64,000 nucleotides of DNA from Candidatus Kaistia colombiensis (GCA_029203105.1 CP119318.1:3982501-4046500); one strand, 5' to 3'; counted from the first letter of the stretch, positions 8,877-18,216 are shown. Notes: generated by a model from the letters alone, not told the origin. Translations and numbers: made by a program.

Positions 8877-9329
8877 ATGCGTGTCGTCATCCGCCCGCTT
8901 GTTGCCGCCGACCACGAGGCGTGGCGGCCCCTCTGGCAGGGCTATCTCGATTTCTACCAGAGGACATTGGCGCCCGAGATCACCGATCTCACCTGGGCCC
9001 GCCTCAACGATCCCGCCGAGCCGATGTTCGCCCTCGGCGCCGAGTCGGACGGCCGCCTGGTCGGTTTCGCCCATGCCGTCATCCACCGATCGACATGGCT
9101 GGCGGGCCATTCCTGCTATCTCGAAGACCTGTTCGTCAGCCCTGCCAGCCGAAGCGGCGGCGTCGGCCGCGCGCTCATCGAAGCCGTGGCACAGCAGGCC
9201 GGGGTGCGCGGTTGCGACCGGCTGCATTGGCTGACGCACGCCGACAACACCACCGCGAGACGGCTCTACGACAAGGTCGCGGCCCAGCTCGGCTTCATCA
9301 GCTATCGCCGCAGCCTGCTCGACGCCTGA
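8877..9329 (+). CDS. GNAT-family N-acetyltransferase
   Basis: This 150-residue cytosolic enzyme should transfer an acyl group from acetyl-CoA to an amine. The GNAT core is visible: a central LEDLFVSPASRSGGVGRALI gives the acyl-CoA pyrophosphate loop (R-S-G-G-V-G-R, the R/Q-x2-G-x-G/A pattern). This is followed by LHWLTHADNTTARRLYDKV, the conserved Asn and Tyr helix near the C-terminus. The start at 8877 is chosen for AGGA 7 bases upstream. Substrate cannot be predicted. It stands alone after the icd terminator and converges on the META-domain gene. Confidence 0.85.
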   Translation: MRVVIRPLVAADHEAWRPLWQGYLDFYQRTLAPEITDLTWARLNDPAEPMFALGAESDGRLVGFAHAVIHRSTWLAGHSCYLEDLFVSPASRSGGVGRALIEAVAQQAGVRGCDRLHWLTHADNTTARRLYDKVAAQLGFISYRRSLLDA

Positions 9330-9374
9330 TCTTCTGCATTCCTCGCTTCCGCGAGCGGCAATCCCGGCTGGATG

Positions 9375-10139
9375 CTACATGCGGGAGAGGATGACGATCG
9401 GATTGCCGCGCCCGTCGAGCAGGATCAGCTTGCCGCGGGCCGCATCCACGCGCCAGCGGCGCACATCCTCCAGCACAGCGAAGAATTTCTGTTCCTGGTT
9501 CATGGCGGCCGGGGTGCAGGCCATCCGCGTGCTGGCAATCGCGCCAAACCGGATCGTGTCGCCGGCAATCTTCGCCTCGCCCGACATGCGATTGCAGCCG
9601 CCGGTGCCGCTCACCCGGCCATTCGGGCCGATCTCGAGCACCGTCTGCAGATAGTCGATGACGCCGCCCCGGCGGATATCCTCGGCGAGCCAGCGCCCGG
9701 CCGGGCTGGCGACGGAACGCGGAGCCGCCTCGCCACTGACCCGCTGGACCGGAATGTCGATCCTGTCCGGGCCACCGATCTCGACCGTATGGCGGCTGGT
9801 CGAGGTGAACCACAGCCGGCCGTTGACGGAGATCGTTGCCCGCAGCGCGTAGCTATGACGCGGCTTCAGCTTCGCCGCGTCGAAGCGGAGGCTGTAGGGG
9901 ATCGGCGCCTGCCCGCGCGGCCGGAAGCCGGTTTCAGCAATGATCCGCGACGGCGCATCGGCCAGCGAGACATCCAGCAGTTGGACCTCGACGCGGGCAT
10001 CCGGCGGCAGCGCCATCCGTTCGCGATAGAGGATGGAGCCATGCAGGGTTCGCGTCGCGGCAAGCGCCACGGCGGTATGCGCCCCGACGAAAAGCAAGGT
10101 GATGGCCATCGCCGCTATTTTGAAGCCCAACAGGCGCAT
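9375..10139 (-). CDS. secreted protein with YbaY-like and META (HslJ-like) domains
   Basis: This 254-residue protein starts with a signal peptide (MRLLGFKIAAMAITLLFVGA), so it is exported. Residues of about 30-120 resemble the YbaY/YscW lipoprotein-chaperone fold: a beta-rich domain with RTLHGSILYRERMALPPDA. The C-terminal third has META-domain features, VSGTGGCNRMSGEAKIAGDT followed by ACTPAAMNQEQKF, as in HslJ, a heat-inducible protein linked to novobiocin resistance in E. coli. No lipobox cysteine is evident, so it is probably periplasmic. The start at 10139 has GGGAG 8 bases upstream; longer in-frame starts lack a site. Confidence 0.8.
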   Translation of the reverse strand: MRLLGFKIAAMAITLLFVGAHTAVALAATRTLHGSILYRERMALPPDARVEVQLLDVSLADAPSRIIAETGFRPRGQAPIPYSLRFDAAKLKPRHSYALRATISVNGRLWFTSTSRHTVEIGGPDRIDIPVQRVSGEAAPRSVASPAGRWLAEDIRRGGVIDYLQTVLEIGPNGRVSGTGGCNRMSGEAKIAGDTIRFGAIASTRMACTPAAMNQEQKFFAVLEDVRRWRVDAARGKLILLDGRGNPIVILSRM

Positions 10140-11060
10140 GACGTTTCTCCCGACGCTGTCCGTATCGGATTGATTGGATACGGAAGTGGAGCCGAACCGC
10201 AAGTGGTTCCCGGTTCACGCGACAGCTTTGGCCCGGATCGAGGGCGCCGCGACCCTGGAGTCCCGACGCGGTGCGGATCGACAAGCGGGAGGAAGCCCGC
10301 GAATGGACGCGAACGCCACGCCGTCTCGGCATCTGGCCAGCCGCGGCGCACGCGACGTTCGCTGCACCCTGCCCCCGGACGCGGCCAGCAACCCTTACGC
10401 AAGCGTCAGTATTTACGCAACGGAAGGATCCAATGAAATTGGCGAGCCAATAGAGCGAATTATCGATAGTTTACGACGGTAATATCGACATAAAATGAAC
10501 AATTCATCTTTCTTATTGCATCGCAACAAATACACAGGATCACACGTTATTAGAAACACGCAGGCGGACCTGAGTTGACCGGGAAGAAAAACTTTGACTA
10601 GGATTGTTTGATCTGCGCGGCAAAATACTTACTCGGACAGAGGGAGAGACTGTCTTTGATGAGTTGGTCCGTGCTCGCGCCGCAGCGTGGGTGACGAGTG
10701 AAGGTTGTCTCTGGAAGAACAGATGCCAAGGCAGCGCATGGAGGTGCGCGCTGACCGCAAGTAGCACGCCGGCAAGCCTGCCAATCATCCTTTGCCCACA
10801 CGGTGACCGCCGCCCCCGATGCCGGGAGAGCGTGGGATCGTGAATGGGACAAGCGTTTTGCCAGCGTTTCGTGAGCCTTTGGCAGAGCGAAATCCGGCAA
10901 CCGCGTGAAGAATCGCGTCACCTGGCGCGACACCGCTCGATGCCTGCGAGACGCCCGACGTCGACGCCGAGTTTCAACGGCGCATGTCGACAAGCAGTGC
11001 ATCCAACACCGCCAAGGATCCATCCAAGGTGGTTACTGAATAAATTCTGGGAGGACGTGC
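10140..11060. other. long intergenic region upstream of the ABC transporter operon
   Basis: No gene is supported in these 921 bases. The open frames on both strands lack family motifs and ribosome sites. From about 10430 to 10620 the composition turns clearly A/T-rich (for example AATTATCGATAG and TAATATCGACATAAAATG), unlike the surrounding GC-rich DNA. This is a likely site for regulator binding and the operon promoter. TTGACT near 10596 could be a -35 element, but no matching -10 was convincing. Confidence 0.5.
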
Positions 11061-12124
11061 ATGGCGTCAGTAGAATTCGTCAACGTAAGAAAATCGTTCG
11101 GTGCGCAACCGATCATCAAGGGCGTCGATGTCCAGATCGATGACGGCGAGTTCGTCATCCTCGTCGGCCCGTCCGGCTGCGGAAAGTCGACGCTGCTCCG
11201 GATGCTGGCCGGCCTGGAGAACATCACCGCAGGCGAAATCCGCATCGGCGACAAGGTCGTCAACCAGATGCCGCCGAAGGAACGCGACATCGCGATGGTG
11301 TTCCAGAACTATGCGCTCTATCCGCATTTGACCGTCGCCGACAACATGGCCTTCTCGCTCAAGCTCGAAGGGCGCCAGCCAGGCGACGATCGACGAGCGG
11401 GTGCGGCCCGCGGCCGAAATTCTTGGCCTGACCCACCTTCTCGAGCGCTTTCCCCCGGCAGCTTTCGGGCGGCCAGCGCCAGCGCGTCGCCATGGGCCGC
11501 GCCATCGTGCGCGATCCGCAGGTCTTCCTGTTCGACGAACCGCTTTCGAACCTCGACGCCAAGCTCCGCGTGGCGATGCGGGCCGAGATCAAGGAACTGC
11601 ACCAGCGCCTGAAGACCACCACGGTCTACGTCACCCATGACCAGATCGAGGCCATGACCATGGCCGACAAGATTGTCGTCATGCATGACGGCATCGTCGA
11701 GCAGATCGGCGCGCCGCTCGATCTCTATGACCGGCCGGCCAATCTGTTCGTCGCCGGCTTCATCGGCTCCCCGTCCATGAACATGATCAAGGGCCGGATC
11801 GACAACGCCGACGCCTCCCGCTTCCTCGCGCAGGATGGCACCGTCCTGCCGGTCCGCAACCCGGCGGACAGCATGAAGGGCCGCGATCTCGTCTATGGCG
11901 TGCGCCCCGAAGCGATGCGGCTGGATGCGGCCGGCGTGCCGCTCCACGTCGTGGTCGTCGAGCCGACCGGCTCGGAAACCCACATCATGGCCAAGCTGGC
12001 CGGAACCGACGTCACCTGCGTCTTCCACGACCGGATCGCTGCGAAGCCCGGCGACACGCTGAACGTCGCCATCGACACCAAGGCGACGCACGTCTTCGAC
12101 GCTGAAAGCGGGCTTCGGCTCTAG
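11061..12124 (+). CDS. CUT1-family sugar/polyol ABC transporter ATPase (frame broken twice)
   Basis: This is the UgpC/MalK-type ATPase of the import system encoded downstream. The first frame gives the N-terminus and Walker A, GPSGCGKSTLLRMLAGL. The frame shifts at about 11371 (extra G in GAAGGGCGCC) and again at about 11454 (five C where four fit, TTTCCCCCGG). The third frame then gives MGRAIVRDPQVFLFDEPLSN (Walker B), the switch His in VTHDQ and a regulatory C-terminal domain. Removing both bases yields 353 residues and restores the LSGGQ signature. Both insertions look like sequencing errors rather than decay. SBP and permease genes follow in the same direction. Confidence 0.9.
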
Positions 12125-12216
12125 GACGCTGTCGGGCTGACTGGCGTAGCGATCCCTGCCGGCCCGGCCGGGATCGCGCTCGCGCAATAAAAAATACTGA
12201 AAATCTGGAGGAAACG

Positions 12217-13533
12217 ATGAGCCTGAATAGACGAGACCTTTTCGCAACGACCGCCGGCCTTGTAGCGGCGGCCGGCTTTGGCAAGCTCGGCATGTCGCCC
12301 GCCTTTGCCCAGGCCGCCGCCCCGGTCTACAAGCCGGAAGCCGGCGCTACGCTCCGCCTTCTGCGCTGGGTGCCCTTCGTCGCGTCCGAAGAAGCCGCCT
12401 GGCTCGAGAACACCAAGAAGTTCACGGAAGCGACGGGCGTCGAAGTCCGCATCGACAAGGAAAGCTGGGAGGACATTCGTCCGAAAGCCGCCGTCGCCGC
12501 CAATGTCGGCTCCGGCCCCGACATGGTGATGAGTTGGTTCGACGATCCCCAGCAATATCCCGACAAGCTGGTCGACGTGACCGAACTCGGCGACTATCTC
12601 GGCGCCGCCCATGGCGGCTGGTATCCGGGCCTGGAAGGCTATGCCAAGCGCGACGGCAAGTTCATCGCCCTGCCGCTTTGCGCCATCGGCAACGCCATCG
12701 TCTATCGCGACAGCCATATGAAGGCCGCCGGCTTCAACGAATTCCCGAAGGATACGGCCGGCTTCCTGGAACTGTGCAAGGCGCTGCACGCCAAGGGTAC
12801 CCCCGCCGGCTTCCCGCATGGCAAGGCCGTCGGTGACGGCAACAACTACGCCCATTGGCTGCTCTGGAGCCATGGCGGCCAGATGATCGACGACAAGGGT
12901 GCCGTCGTTCTGAACAGCCCCGAGACGCTCGCCGCCGTCAAATATGCCCAGGAGCTCTACAAGACCTTCATTCCGGGCACGGAGAGCTGGCAGGACGTCA
13001 ACAACAACCGCGCCTTCCTGGCCGGCCAGGTATCGCTGACCGCCAATGGCGTCTCGGTCTACTACGCCGCCCTCAAGGATCCGAAGATGAAGGAGATCGC
13101 CGAGGACATGCGGTCGACCAACCTGCCGATCGGTCCGGTCGGCAAGTCGATCGAACTGCACCAGGCGTCGACGCTCTCGATCTTCCAGCACACCAAGTAC
13201 CCGGAAGCCGCGAAGGCCTATCTGCAGTTCATGTATCAGGCCGACAGCATGAACCGCTGGATCGAAGGCGCCAGCGCCTATTGCTGCCAGCCGCTCAAGG
13301 CGTTCGCCGCCAACCCGGTCTGGACCAGCAACCCGATCCACGAAGCCTATGCCAAGGCTTCGGAATCGCTCCGTCCGAACGGCTATGCCGGCCCGCTCGG
13401 CAGCGCCTCGGCGGCAACCATGGCCGACTATGTCCTCGTCGACATGTTCGCCACCGCCGTGACCGGCCAGATGTCGCCGGAGGACGCGATCGCCCAGGCC
13501 CAGCGCCGCGCCGAGCGCTACTACCGCGCCTAA
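12217..13533 (+). CDS. ABC transporter extracellular solute-binding protein (family 1)
   Basis: This 438-residue periplasmic receptor delivers its ligand to the two permeases downstream. The N-terminus has a twin-arginine export signal: NRRDLF, a hydrophobic stretch, and an AFAQA cleavage region near residue 30. The body has family 1 solute-binding features, such as GSGPDMVMSWFDDPQQYPDK and the AHWLLWSHGGQM segment. Solute-binding proteins of this type bind oligosaccharides, polyols or glycerol-3-phosphate; the ligand is not evident. AGGAGGAA-like sequence (GGAGGAAACG) precedes the start at 12217. A strong stem-loop follows the stop. Confidence 0.92.
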   Translation: MSLNRRDLFATTAGLVAAAGFGKLGMSPAFAQAAAPVYKPEAGATLRLLRWVPFVASEEAAWLENTKKFTEATGVEVRIDKESWEDIRPKAAVAANVGSGPDMVMSWFDDPQQYPDKLVDVTELGDYLGAAHGGWYPGLEGYAKRDGKFIALPLCAIGNAIVYRDSHMKAAGFNEFPKDTAGFLELCKALHAKGTPAGFPHGKAVGDGNNYAHWLLWSHGGQMIDDKGAVVLNSPETLAAVKYAQELYKTFIPGTESWQDVNNNRAFLAGQVSLTANGVSVYYAALKDPKMKEIAEDMRSTNLPIGPVGKSIELHQASTLSIFQHTKYPEAAKAYLQFMYQADSMNRWIEGASAYCCQPLKAFAANPVWTSNPIHEAYAKASESLRPNGYAGPLGSASAATMADYVLVDMFATAVTGQMSPEDAIAQAQRRAERYYRA

Positions 13534-13540
13534 GTCGACA

Positions 13541-13578
13541 CCGATGTCACCCGCCGCTCCGGCGGCGGGTGACATCGG
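13541..13578 (+). promoter_or_regulatory. 17-bp intra-operon stem-loop after the solute-binding protein gene
   Basis: The arms 13541-13557 and 13562-13578 are perfectly complementary over 17 bp around a TCCG tetraloop. The hairpin begins 8 bases after the SBP stop and lies before the permease genes. There is no T-run. In ABC operons such structures commonly protect the SBP mRNA from 3' decay and limit read-through, giving excess binding protein; that role is inferred here. Confidence 0.75.
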
Positions 13579-13604
13579 GCCAAAGCCCGGATGCGGAGAC
13601 GTCC

Positions 13605-14537
13605 ATGAGCACTATTCCTATCGAAAAACCGCGAACATTCGCCGGCGCATTCCTCCAGAGCAAGAATGCGCTCGGGTTGATGTTCATGCTGCCTGCCGCG
13701 GTTTTCCTTCTCTGTTTCCTGACTTACCCGCTCGGTCTCGGCGTATGGCTGGGTTTCACCGACACGAAGATCGGCCGCGACGGCGTCTTCATCGGTCTCG
13801 AGAATTACGCGTTCCTCTGGGAAGACCCCGTCTTCTGGACCGCGGTCTTCAACACGGTCTTCTACACGTTCATCGCCTCGGTGCTGAAGTTTGTGCTGGG
13901 TCTCTGGCTGGCGCTGCTGCTCAACGAGAAGCTGCCGTGCAAATCCTTCTTCCGTGCCGTCATCCTGCTTCCCTGGGTCGTGCCGACCGTTCTTTCGGCG
14001 CTTGCCTTCTGGTGGATCTTTGACGCGCAGTTCTCGATCATTTCCTGGTCGCTGATGAAGATGGGCTGGATCGATCAGCCGATCAATTTCCTCGGCGACC
14101 CGACCAATGCGCGCGCTTCCGTGATCGCCGCCAATGTCTGGCGCGGCATTCCCTTCGTCGCCATTTCGCTTCTGGCCGGATTGCAGACGATCCCCGCTTC
14201 GCTGCAGGAAGCCGCCTCGATCGACGGCGCGACCAGCTGGCAGCGCTTCCGCCTTGTGACCCTGCCGATGCTGACCCCGATCATCGCCGTGGTCATGACC
14301 TTCTCGGTGCTCTTCACCTTCACCGACTTCCAGCTGATCTACGTGCTCACCAAGGGCGGCCCCGTGAACGCGACTCACTTGATGGCGACGCTGTCGTTCC
14401 AGCGCGGCATCCCCGGTGGCCAGCTTGGCGAAGGCGCCGCCATCGCGGTCGCCATGATCCCCTTCCTGCTCGCGGCGATCATGTTCAGCTTCTTCGGCCT
14501 GCAGAGGCGGAAGTGGCAGCAGGGCGGTCAGGACTAA
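13605..14537 (+). CDS. CUT1 ABC transporter permease, first subunit (MalF/UgpA type)
   Basis: This 310-residue inner-membrane protein has six hydrophobic segments and the ATPase-coupling loop EAASIDGATSWQRFRLVTLP, the EAA motif with its conserved Gly. It forms the translocation pore with the second permease. The start at 13605 has GGAG 6 bases upstream, and the open frame extends far upstream only because the overlapping SBP gene lacks stops in that phase. AAGGA for the next gene overlaps its end. The length is typical for UgpA-like permeases. Confidence 0.92.
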   Translation: MSTIPIEKPRTFAGAFLQSKNALGLMFMLPAAVFLLCFLTYPLGLGVWLGFTDTKIGRDGVFIGLENYAFLWEDPVFWTAVFNTVFYTFIASVLKFVLGLWLALLLNEKLPCKSFFRAVILLPWVVPTVLSALAFWWIFDAQFSIISWSLMKMGWIDQPINFLGDPTNARASVIAANVWRGIPFVAISLLAGLQTIPASLQEAASIDGATSWQRFRLVTLPMLTPIIAVVMTFSVLFTFTDFQLIYVLTKGGPVNATHLMATLSFQRGIPGGQLGEGAAIAVAMIPFLLAAIMFSFFGLQRRKWQQGGQD

Positions 14538-14548
14538 GGAACAGAACC

Positions 14549-15457
14549 ATGGCCGCTACCGCACGCAACATGCCGCAAGCAACGCCCCCGCTCGTCGACG
14601 ACGTCGAGGGCATGAGCTACCTTCAAAGCCTGCCCCGCCGGGTTGTGACGGTTTACCTGCCGCTCGCCGTCTTCGTCTTCGTCCTGCTCTTTCCGTTCTA
14701 CTGGATGGGCATCACGGCGGTGAAGCCGAACGAGCAGCTCACCGACTACGACCAGTACAGCCCGTTCTGGGTGGTCTCGCCGACGCTCGACCACATCAAG
14801 TACCTGCTGTTCGAAACCTCCTATCCGGGCTGGCTCTGGAACACGGTCCTGGTCGCCTTCGGCTCGACCATTCTTTCGCTGGCAGCGGCCGTCTTCGCCG
14901 CCTACGCCATCGAGCGGCTGCGCTTCACCGGATCGCGTCCGGTGGGGTTGCTGATCTTTCTCGCCTATCTCGTTCCGCCATCGATCCTGTTCATCCCGCT
15001 CGCCGTCATCGTCTTCAATTTCGGCATCTTTGACAGCAAGCTGGCTTTGATCTTCACCTATCCGACCTTCCTGATCCCCTTCTGCACCTGGCTCCTGATG
15101 AGTTATTTCCGCTCGATCCCCTTCGAGCTGGAAGAAAGCGCGCTGGTCGATGGCGCCTCGCGCTGGCAGATCCTCAGCAAGGTCATCCTGCCGCTGGCGG
15201 TTCCGGGCCTGATCTCGGCCGGCATCTTCGCCTTCACCCTGTCCTGGAACGAGTTCATCTACGCGCTGACCTTCATCCAGTCCTCGGAGAACAAGACCGT
15301 GCCGGTCGGCGTGCTGACCGAACTGGTCCGCGGCGACGTGTTCGAGTGGGGATCGCTGATGGCCGGCGCCCTGTTCGGCTCGCTGCCGGTCGTCATCCTC
15401 TACTCGTTCTTCGTCGACTACTATGTGTCGTCGATGACGGGCGCCGTGAAGGAATAG
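14549..15457 (+). CDS. CUT1 ABC transporter permease, second subunit (MalG/UgpE type)
   Basis: This 302-residue membrane protein has six hydrophobic segments and an EAA-type loop, EESALVDGASRWQILSKVIL. A long N-terminal cytoplasmic tail of about 35 residues precedes the first membrane span (VYLPLAVFVFVLLFPFYWMG). The start at 14549 lies 11 bases after the first permease stop, with AAGGA 8 bases upstream. It completes the ATPase, receptor and permease set of the importer. A terminator-like hairpin follows at 15550-15582. Confidence 0.92.
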   Translation: MAATARNMPQATPPLVDDVEGMSYLQSLPRRVVTVYLPLAVFVFVLLFPFYWMGITAVKPNEQLTDYDQYSPFWVVSPTLDHIKYLLFETSYPGWLWNTVLVAFGSTILSLAAAVFAAYAIERLRFTGSRPVGLLIFLAYLVPPSILFIPLAVIVFNFGIFDSKLALIFTYPTFLIPFCTWLLMSYFRSIPFELEESALVDGASRWQILSKVILPLAVPGLISAGIFAFTLSWNEFIYALTFIQSSENKTVPVGVLTELVRGDVFEWGSLMAGALFGSLPVVILYSFFVDYYVSSMTGAVKE

Positions 15458-15549
15458 CCCCCGGCCCGCGGTCGAAACGGCTCGCCGGCTCAGGCCACGC
15501 GCTACTGGATCGATCGGCCTATCGCCGCACCGATACCGGCAATGCCTGC

Positions 15550-15582
15550 TCGGGCACCGCAGCGATCCGCTGCGGTGCCCGA
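15550..15582 (+). terminator. 15-bp hairpin between permease and dehydrogenase genes
   Basis: The arms 15550-15564 and 15568-15582 pair perfectly over 15 bp around the three bases ATC. A short TTT lies 6 bases beyond. It may end or attenuate the transporter transcript before the dehydrogenase gene. Confidence 0.6.
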
Positions 15583-15660
15583 CTGCATTTCGCCGTCGCG
15601 CACGGACTCGCGAAACCGCCCGCCGCCGGTTAGGCTTCCTCGACAATCGAGGGAGGAATC

Positions 15661-16389
15661 ATGTCTGAATTCAAGGGCAAGCGCATCCTGGTCACCGGCG
15701 CCGGCAAGGGCATCGGCCGCGCCACAGTGCTGCTGCTGGCCGAATATGGCGCCACCGTCGTGGCGCTCTCGCGCGATCCGAAGGATCTGGAGACGCTCGC
15801 CGCCGAAACCGGCTGCGAGGTCTACGCCGTCGACCTCGCCGACCCGGTGGCGACGCGCGAGGCCGCCCGAGCCGCCCAGCCGATCGACCTGCTGGTCAAT
15901 TGCGCCGGCACGACGACGCTCGAGCCCTTCCTCGAAACCTCGGTCGAGACCTTCCAGCATCTCTACAACGTCAACGTGATCGCAGCGGCGATCGTCGCCC
16001 AGGAAACGGCGCGCAGCATGATCGAGCGCGGGATCAAGGGTTCGATCGTCAACGTCTCGTCGCTGTCGTCCTGGATCGGCTTCGAGGACCACGCCGCCTA
16101 TTGCGCCTCGAAGGGCGGGCTGGACGGGCTGACGACCGTCATGGCCAACGAACTCGGCCGCAAGGGCATCCGCGTCAATGCCGTCAACCCTTGCGTGACG
16201 CTGACGCCGATGGCGGTCAAGGCCTGGAGCGATCCGGCCAAGGCCAACCCGATGCTGGCGCGCATCCCGCTCGGCCGCTTCATCGAGCCGCGCGAGGTCG
16301 CCGAAACCATCGCCTATCTGCTTTCCGACCGGGCCTCGATGATCAATGGCGTGGCGTTGCCAGTCGACGGTGGCTTCCTGATCAACTGA
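15661..16389 (+). CDS. short-chain dehydrogenase resembling dicarbonyl/L-xylulose reductase
   Basis: This 242-residue SDR has the cofactor loop TGAGKGIGR (12-20), NCAG (80-83), and the triad Ser134, Tyr147, Lys151. From memory of the family, many stretches match animal L-xylulose reductase (DCXR): VTGAGKGIGR, LLVN, SIVNVSS, the NP...TPM...WSDP run, RIPLG and LPVDGGFL. DCXR reduces L-xylulose and other dicarbonyls with NADPH. Arg38 after the second strand favours NADP. The location right behind a CUT1 importer suggests it oxidises or reduces the imported sugar or polyol, which is inference. It converges on the Kef gene with 9 bases between stops. Confidence 0.85.
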   Translation: MSEFKGKRILVTGAGKGIGRATVLLLAEYGATVVALSRDPKDLETLAAETGCEVYAVDLADPVATREAARAAQPIDLLVNCAGTTTLEPFLETSVETFQHLYNVNVIAAAIVAQETARSMIERGIKGSIVNVSSLSSWIGFEDHAAYCASKGGLDGLTTVMANELGRKGIRVNAVNPCVTLTPMAVKAWSDPAKANPMLARIPLGRFIEPREVAETIAYLLSDRASMINGVALPVDGGFLIN

Positions 16390-16398
16390 CTGGGCTTG

Positions 16399-18180
16399 TC
16401 AACTGAGCGGGTCGTGGCCGCTTTCGGACAGCTTCGGGCCGATCATGTCGGGATCGTCACCGCTGCGCAGCCGGGCGCGGACGATTTCGCGGGCGAGCGC
16501 GAGCCGCTGCTCGACCGCCTCGTCCGGCAAGCCGATGGTCGACAGCAGCTGGCCGGCGAGCTGCAGGCTGCCCTCCAGCGCCTCCGGGACGACATGGGTC
16601 GCGCCGAGATCGAGCAATTCCTGCGCATGGGCGACGCTACGGGCGCGAGCATGGACCGTGGCCTCCGGCCAGTTGGTCAGGACGGCGACGATCATGCTTT
16701 CCGCCACCTCGCTGCGGTCGGGCGTCACGACGAAGGCAAGCGCCCGGTCGCCGCCCAGCTTGGCCAGGATCTCGGGTCTCGTCGCGTCGCCGAAAAACAC
16801 GGGATGCCCCGCCTGCTTGGCCCGCTCGACATGTGCGATGTCGAGGTCGAGACCGACATAGGGGATATCTTCGGCCTGGAGCAGCCGCGCCACCGTGCCG
16901 CCGAACCGCCCGAAGCCGCCAATGATGACGTGGCCGGAATATTCCTCGTCGTCGCCGACGCCGTGCCGCCGCGCATGGTTGCGCGTATCGATGCGGTGTC
17001 CGATGCGGGTGCCGATCATGCCGAGAAACGGCGTAAACAGCATGGAGAGCGCGGCGACCGTCGTCGCCAGATGCGCCACATCGGCATCGATGACCTTGTC
17101 GCGGTAGGCAAGCTGGAACATGACAAAGGCGAACTCGCCCGCGCCCGCCAGCAGGAAGGCCATCTCCACCGCGACGGCTTTCTCGACCCGGATCACCCGC
17201 GACGCGGCATAGGCCGTCGCCATCTTGACGGTGAGCAGCACGACGAGCGCGCCGAACACCATCCACCACTGATCGATGACCATCGCCAGGTCGATCGTCA
17301 TCCCGACCGTCATGAAGAAGAGGCCGAGCAGCAGATCGCGGAAAGGCTCGACCTCGATGTCCAGCTGGTGACGATACTCGCTCTCGCTGAGGAGCAGGCC
17401 CGCCAGAAACGCGCCGAGCGCCGAGGATAGCCCCGCCGCCGCCGTCAATCCGCCGGCGGCAACGATGATCAGCAGCGTGATCGCGATCAGCAGCGTGCGA
17501 TTGCCCGTCGCGCCGGCCAGTTGCATCAGCGGCCGCACCAGGAAGCGGCCGAGCGCCAGAACGGCAACCACGACCGCGGCGGCGATACCGATGCCCTGGA
17601 CGAGCGCCCAGCCGACGCTGGCGCCCGCCGTGCCCAGGATGCCGACGACGATGACGATCGGCACGACCGTCAGATCCTGCAGGATCAACACGCCGAGCGT
17701 CGTGCGCCCGGCGACCGAACCGAGCCGCTTCCGCTCGACCAGCGATTGGGTGACGATGGCCGTCGACGACAGGGCCAGGGCCATTCCGAGCACCAGCGAA
17801 TCATCGAACTCGAAGCCGGACAATGCCGCGAGCCCATAGATCGCTAAGGTGGCGAGCCCGACCTGCAGGCCGCCGACGCTGACCATCATCCGGCCGATCG
17901 CGGCCAGACGGGACAGCGACAGCTCGAGACCGATGGTGAACAACAGAAACAGAACGCCGAGATCGCCCAGCGTTTGCAGGCGCGTCACGTCGGAGATCGC
18001 GGCGTAGCCGAAGACCGGCCAAGACCCGGCAAGATGGCCGAAGCCGCCCGGGCCCACGGCGACGCCGGCGATCAGAAAGCCCAGCACGACGCCGAGCCGC
18101 AGATACTGAAACAACGGGACGACGATGCCGGCGGCGACCAGGAAGACCAGAAGTTCCCTGCCCGCCGCCAGGTGTTCCAA
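16399..18180 (-). CDS. Kef-type K+/H+ antiporter with RCK domain
   Basis: This 593-residue inner-membrane protein has an N-terminal CPA2 cation/proton exchanger domain of about 12 membrane spans (residues 5-400). The family signatures GLELSLSRL (84-92) and LALSSTAIVTQSL with LILQD (165-169) are visible. The C-terminal part carries an RCK/TrkA-N domain starting at VIIGGFGRFGG (418 on), which binds a dinucleotide and gates efflux in KefB/KefC. The protein should protect against electrophile or osmotic stress by K+ efflux. No separate KefF/KefG ancillary subunit is adjacent. It may be read with alaS upstream; a palindromic repeat separates them. Confidence 0.88.
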   Translation of the reverse strand: MEHLAAGRELLVFLVAAGIVVPLFQYLRLGVVLGFLIAGVAVGPGGFGHLAGSWPVFGYAAISDVTRLQTLGDLGVLFLLFTIGLELSLSRLAAIGRMMVSVGGLQVGLATLAIYGLAALSGFEFDDSLVLGMALALSSTAIVTQSLVERKRLGSVAGRTTLGVLILQDLTVVPIVIVVGILGTAGASVGWALVQGIGIAAAVVVAVLALGRFLVRPLMQLAGATGNRTLLIAITLLIIVAAGGLTAAAGLSSALGAFLAGLLLSESEYRHQLDIEVEPFRDLLLGLFFMTVGMTIDLAMVIDQWWMVFGALVVLLTVKMATAYAASRVIRVEKAVAVEMAFLLAGAGEFAFVMFQLAYRDKVIDADVAHLATTVAALSMLFTPFLGMIGTRIGHRIDTRNHARRHGVGDDEEYSGHVIIGGFGRFGGTVARLLQAEDIPYVGLDLDIAHVERAKQAGHPVFFGDATRPEILAKLGGDRALAFVVTPDRSEVAESMIVAVLTNWPEATVHARARSVAHAQELLDLGATHVVPEALEGSLQLAGQLLSTIGLPDEAVEQRLALAREIVRARLRSGDDPDMIGPKLSESGHDPLS

Positions 18181-18216
18181 AGCGCCGTCCTCTCGTTAGG
18201 GCTCCCGCGCGTCCCT

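Noticed and set aside
10540..11023. Short frames in the gap upstream of the transporter (both strands)
   Set aside because: None shows family motifs, coding-like third-position GC or a usable ribosome site.
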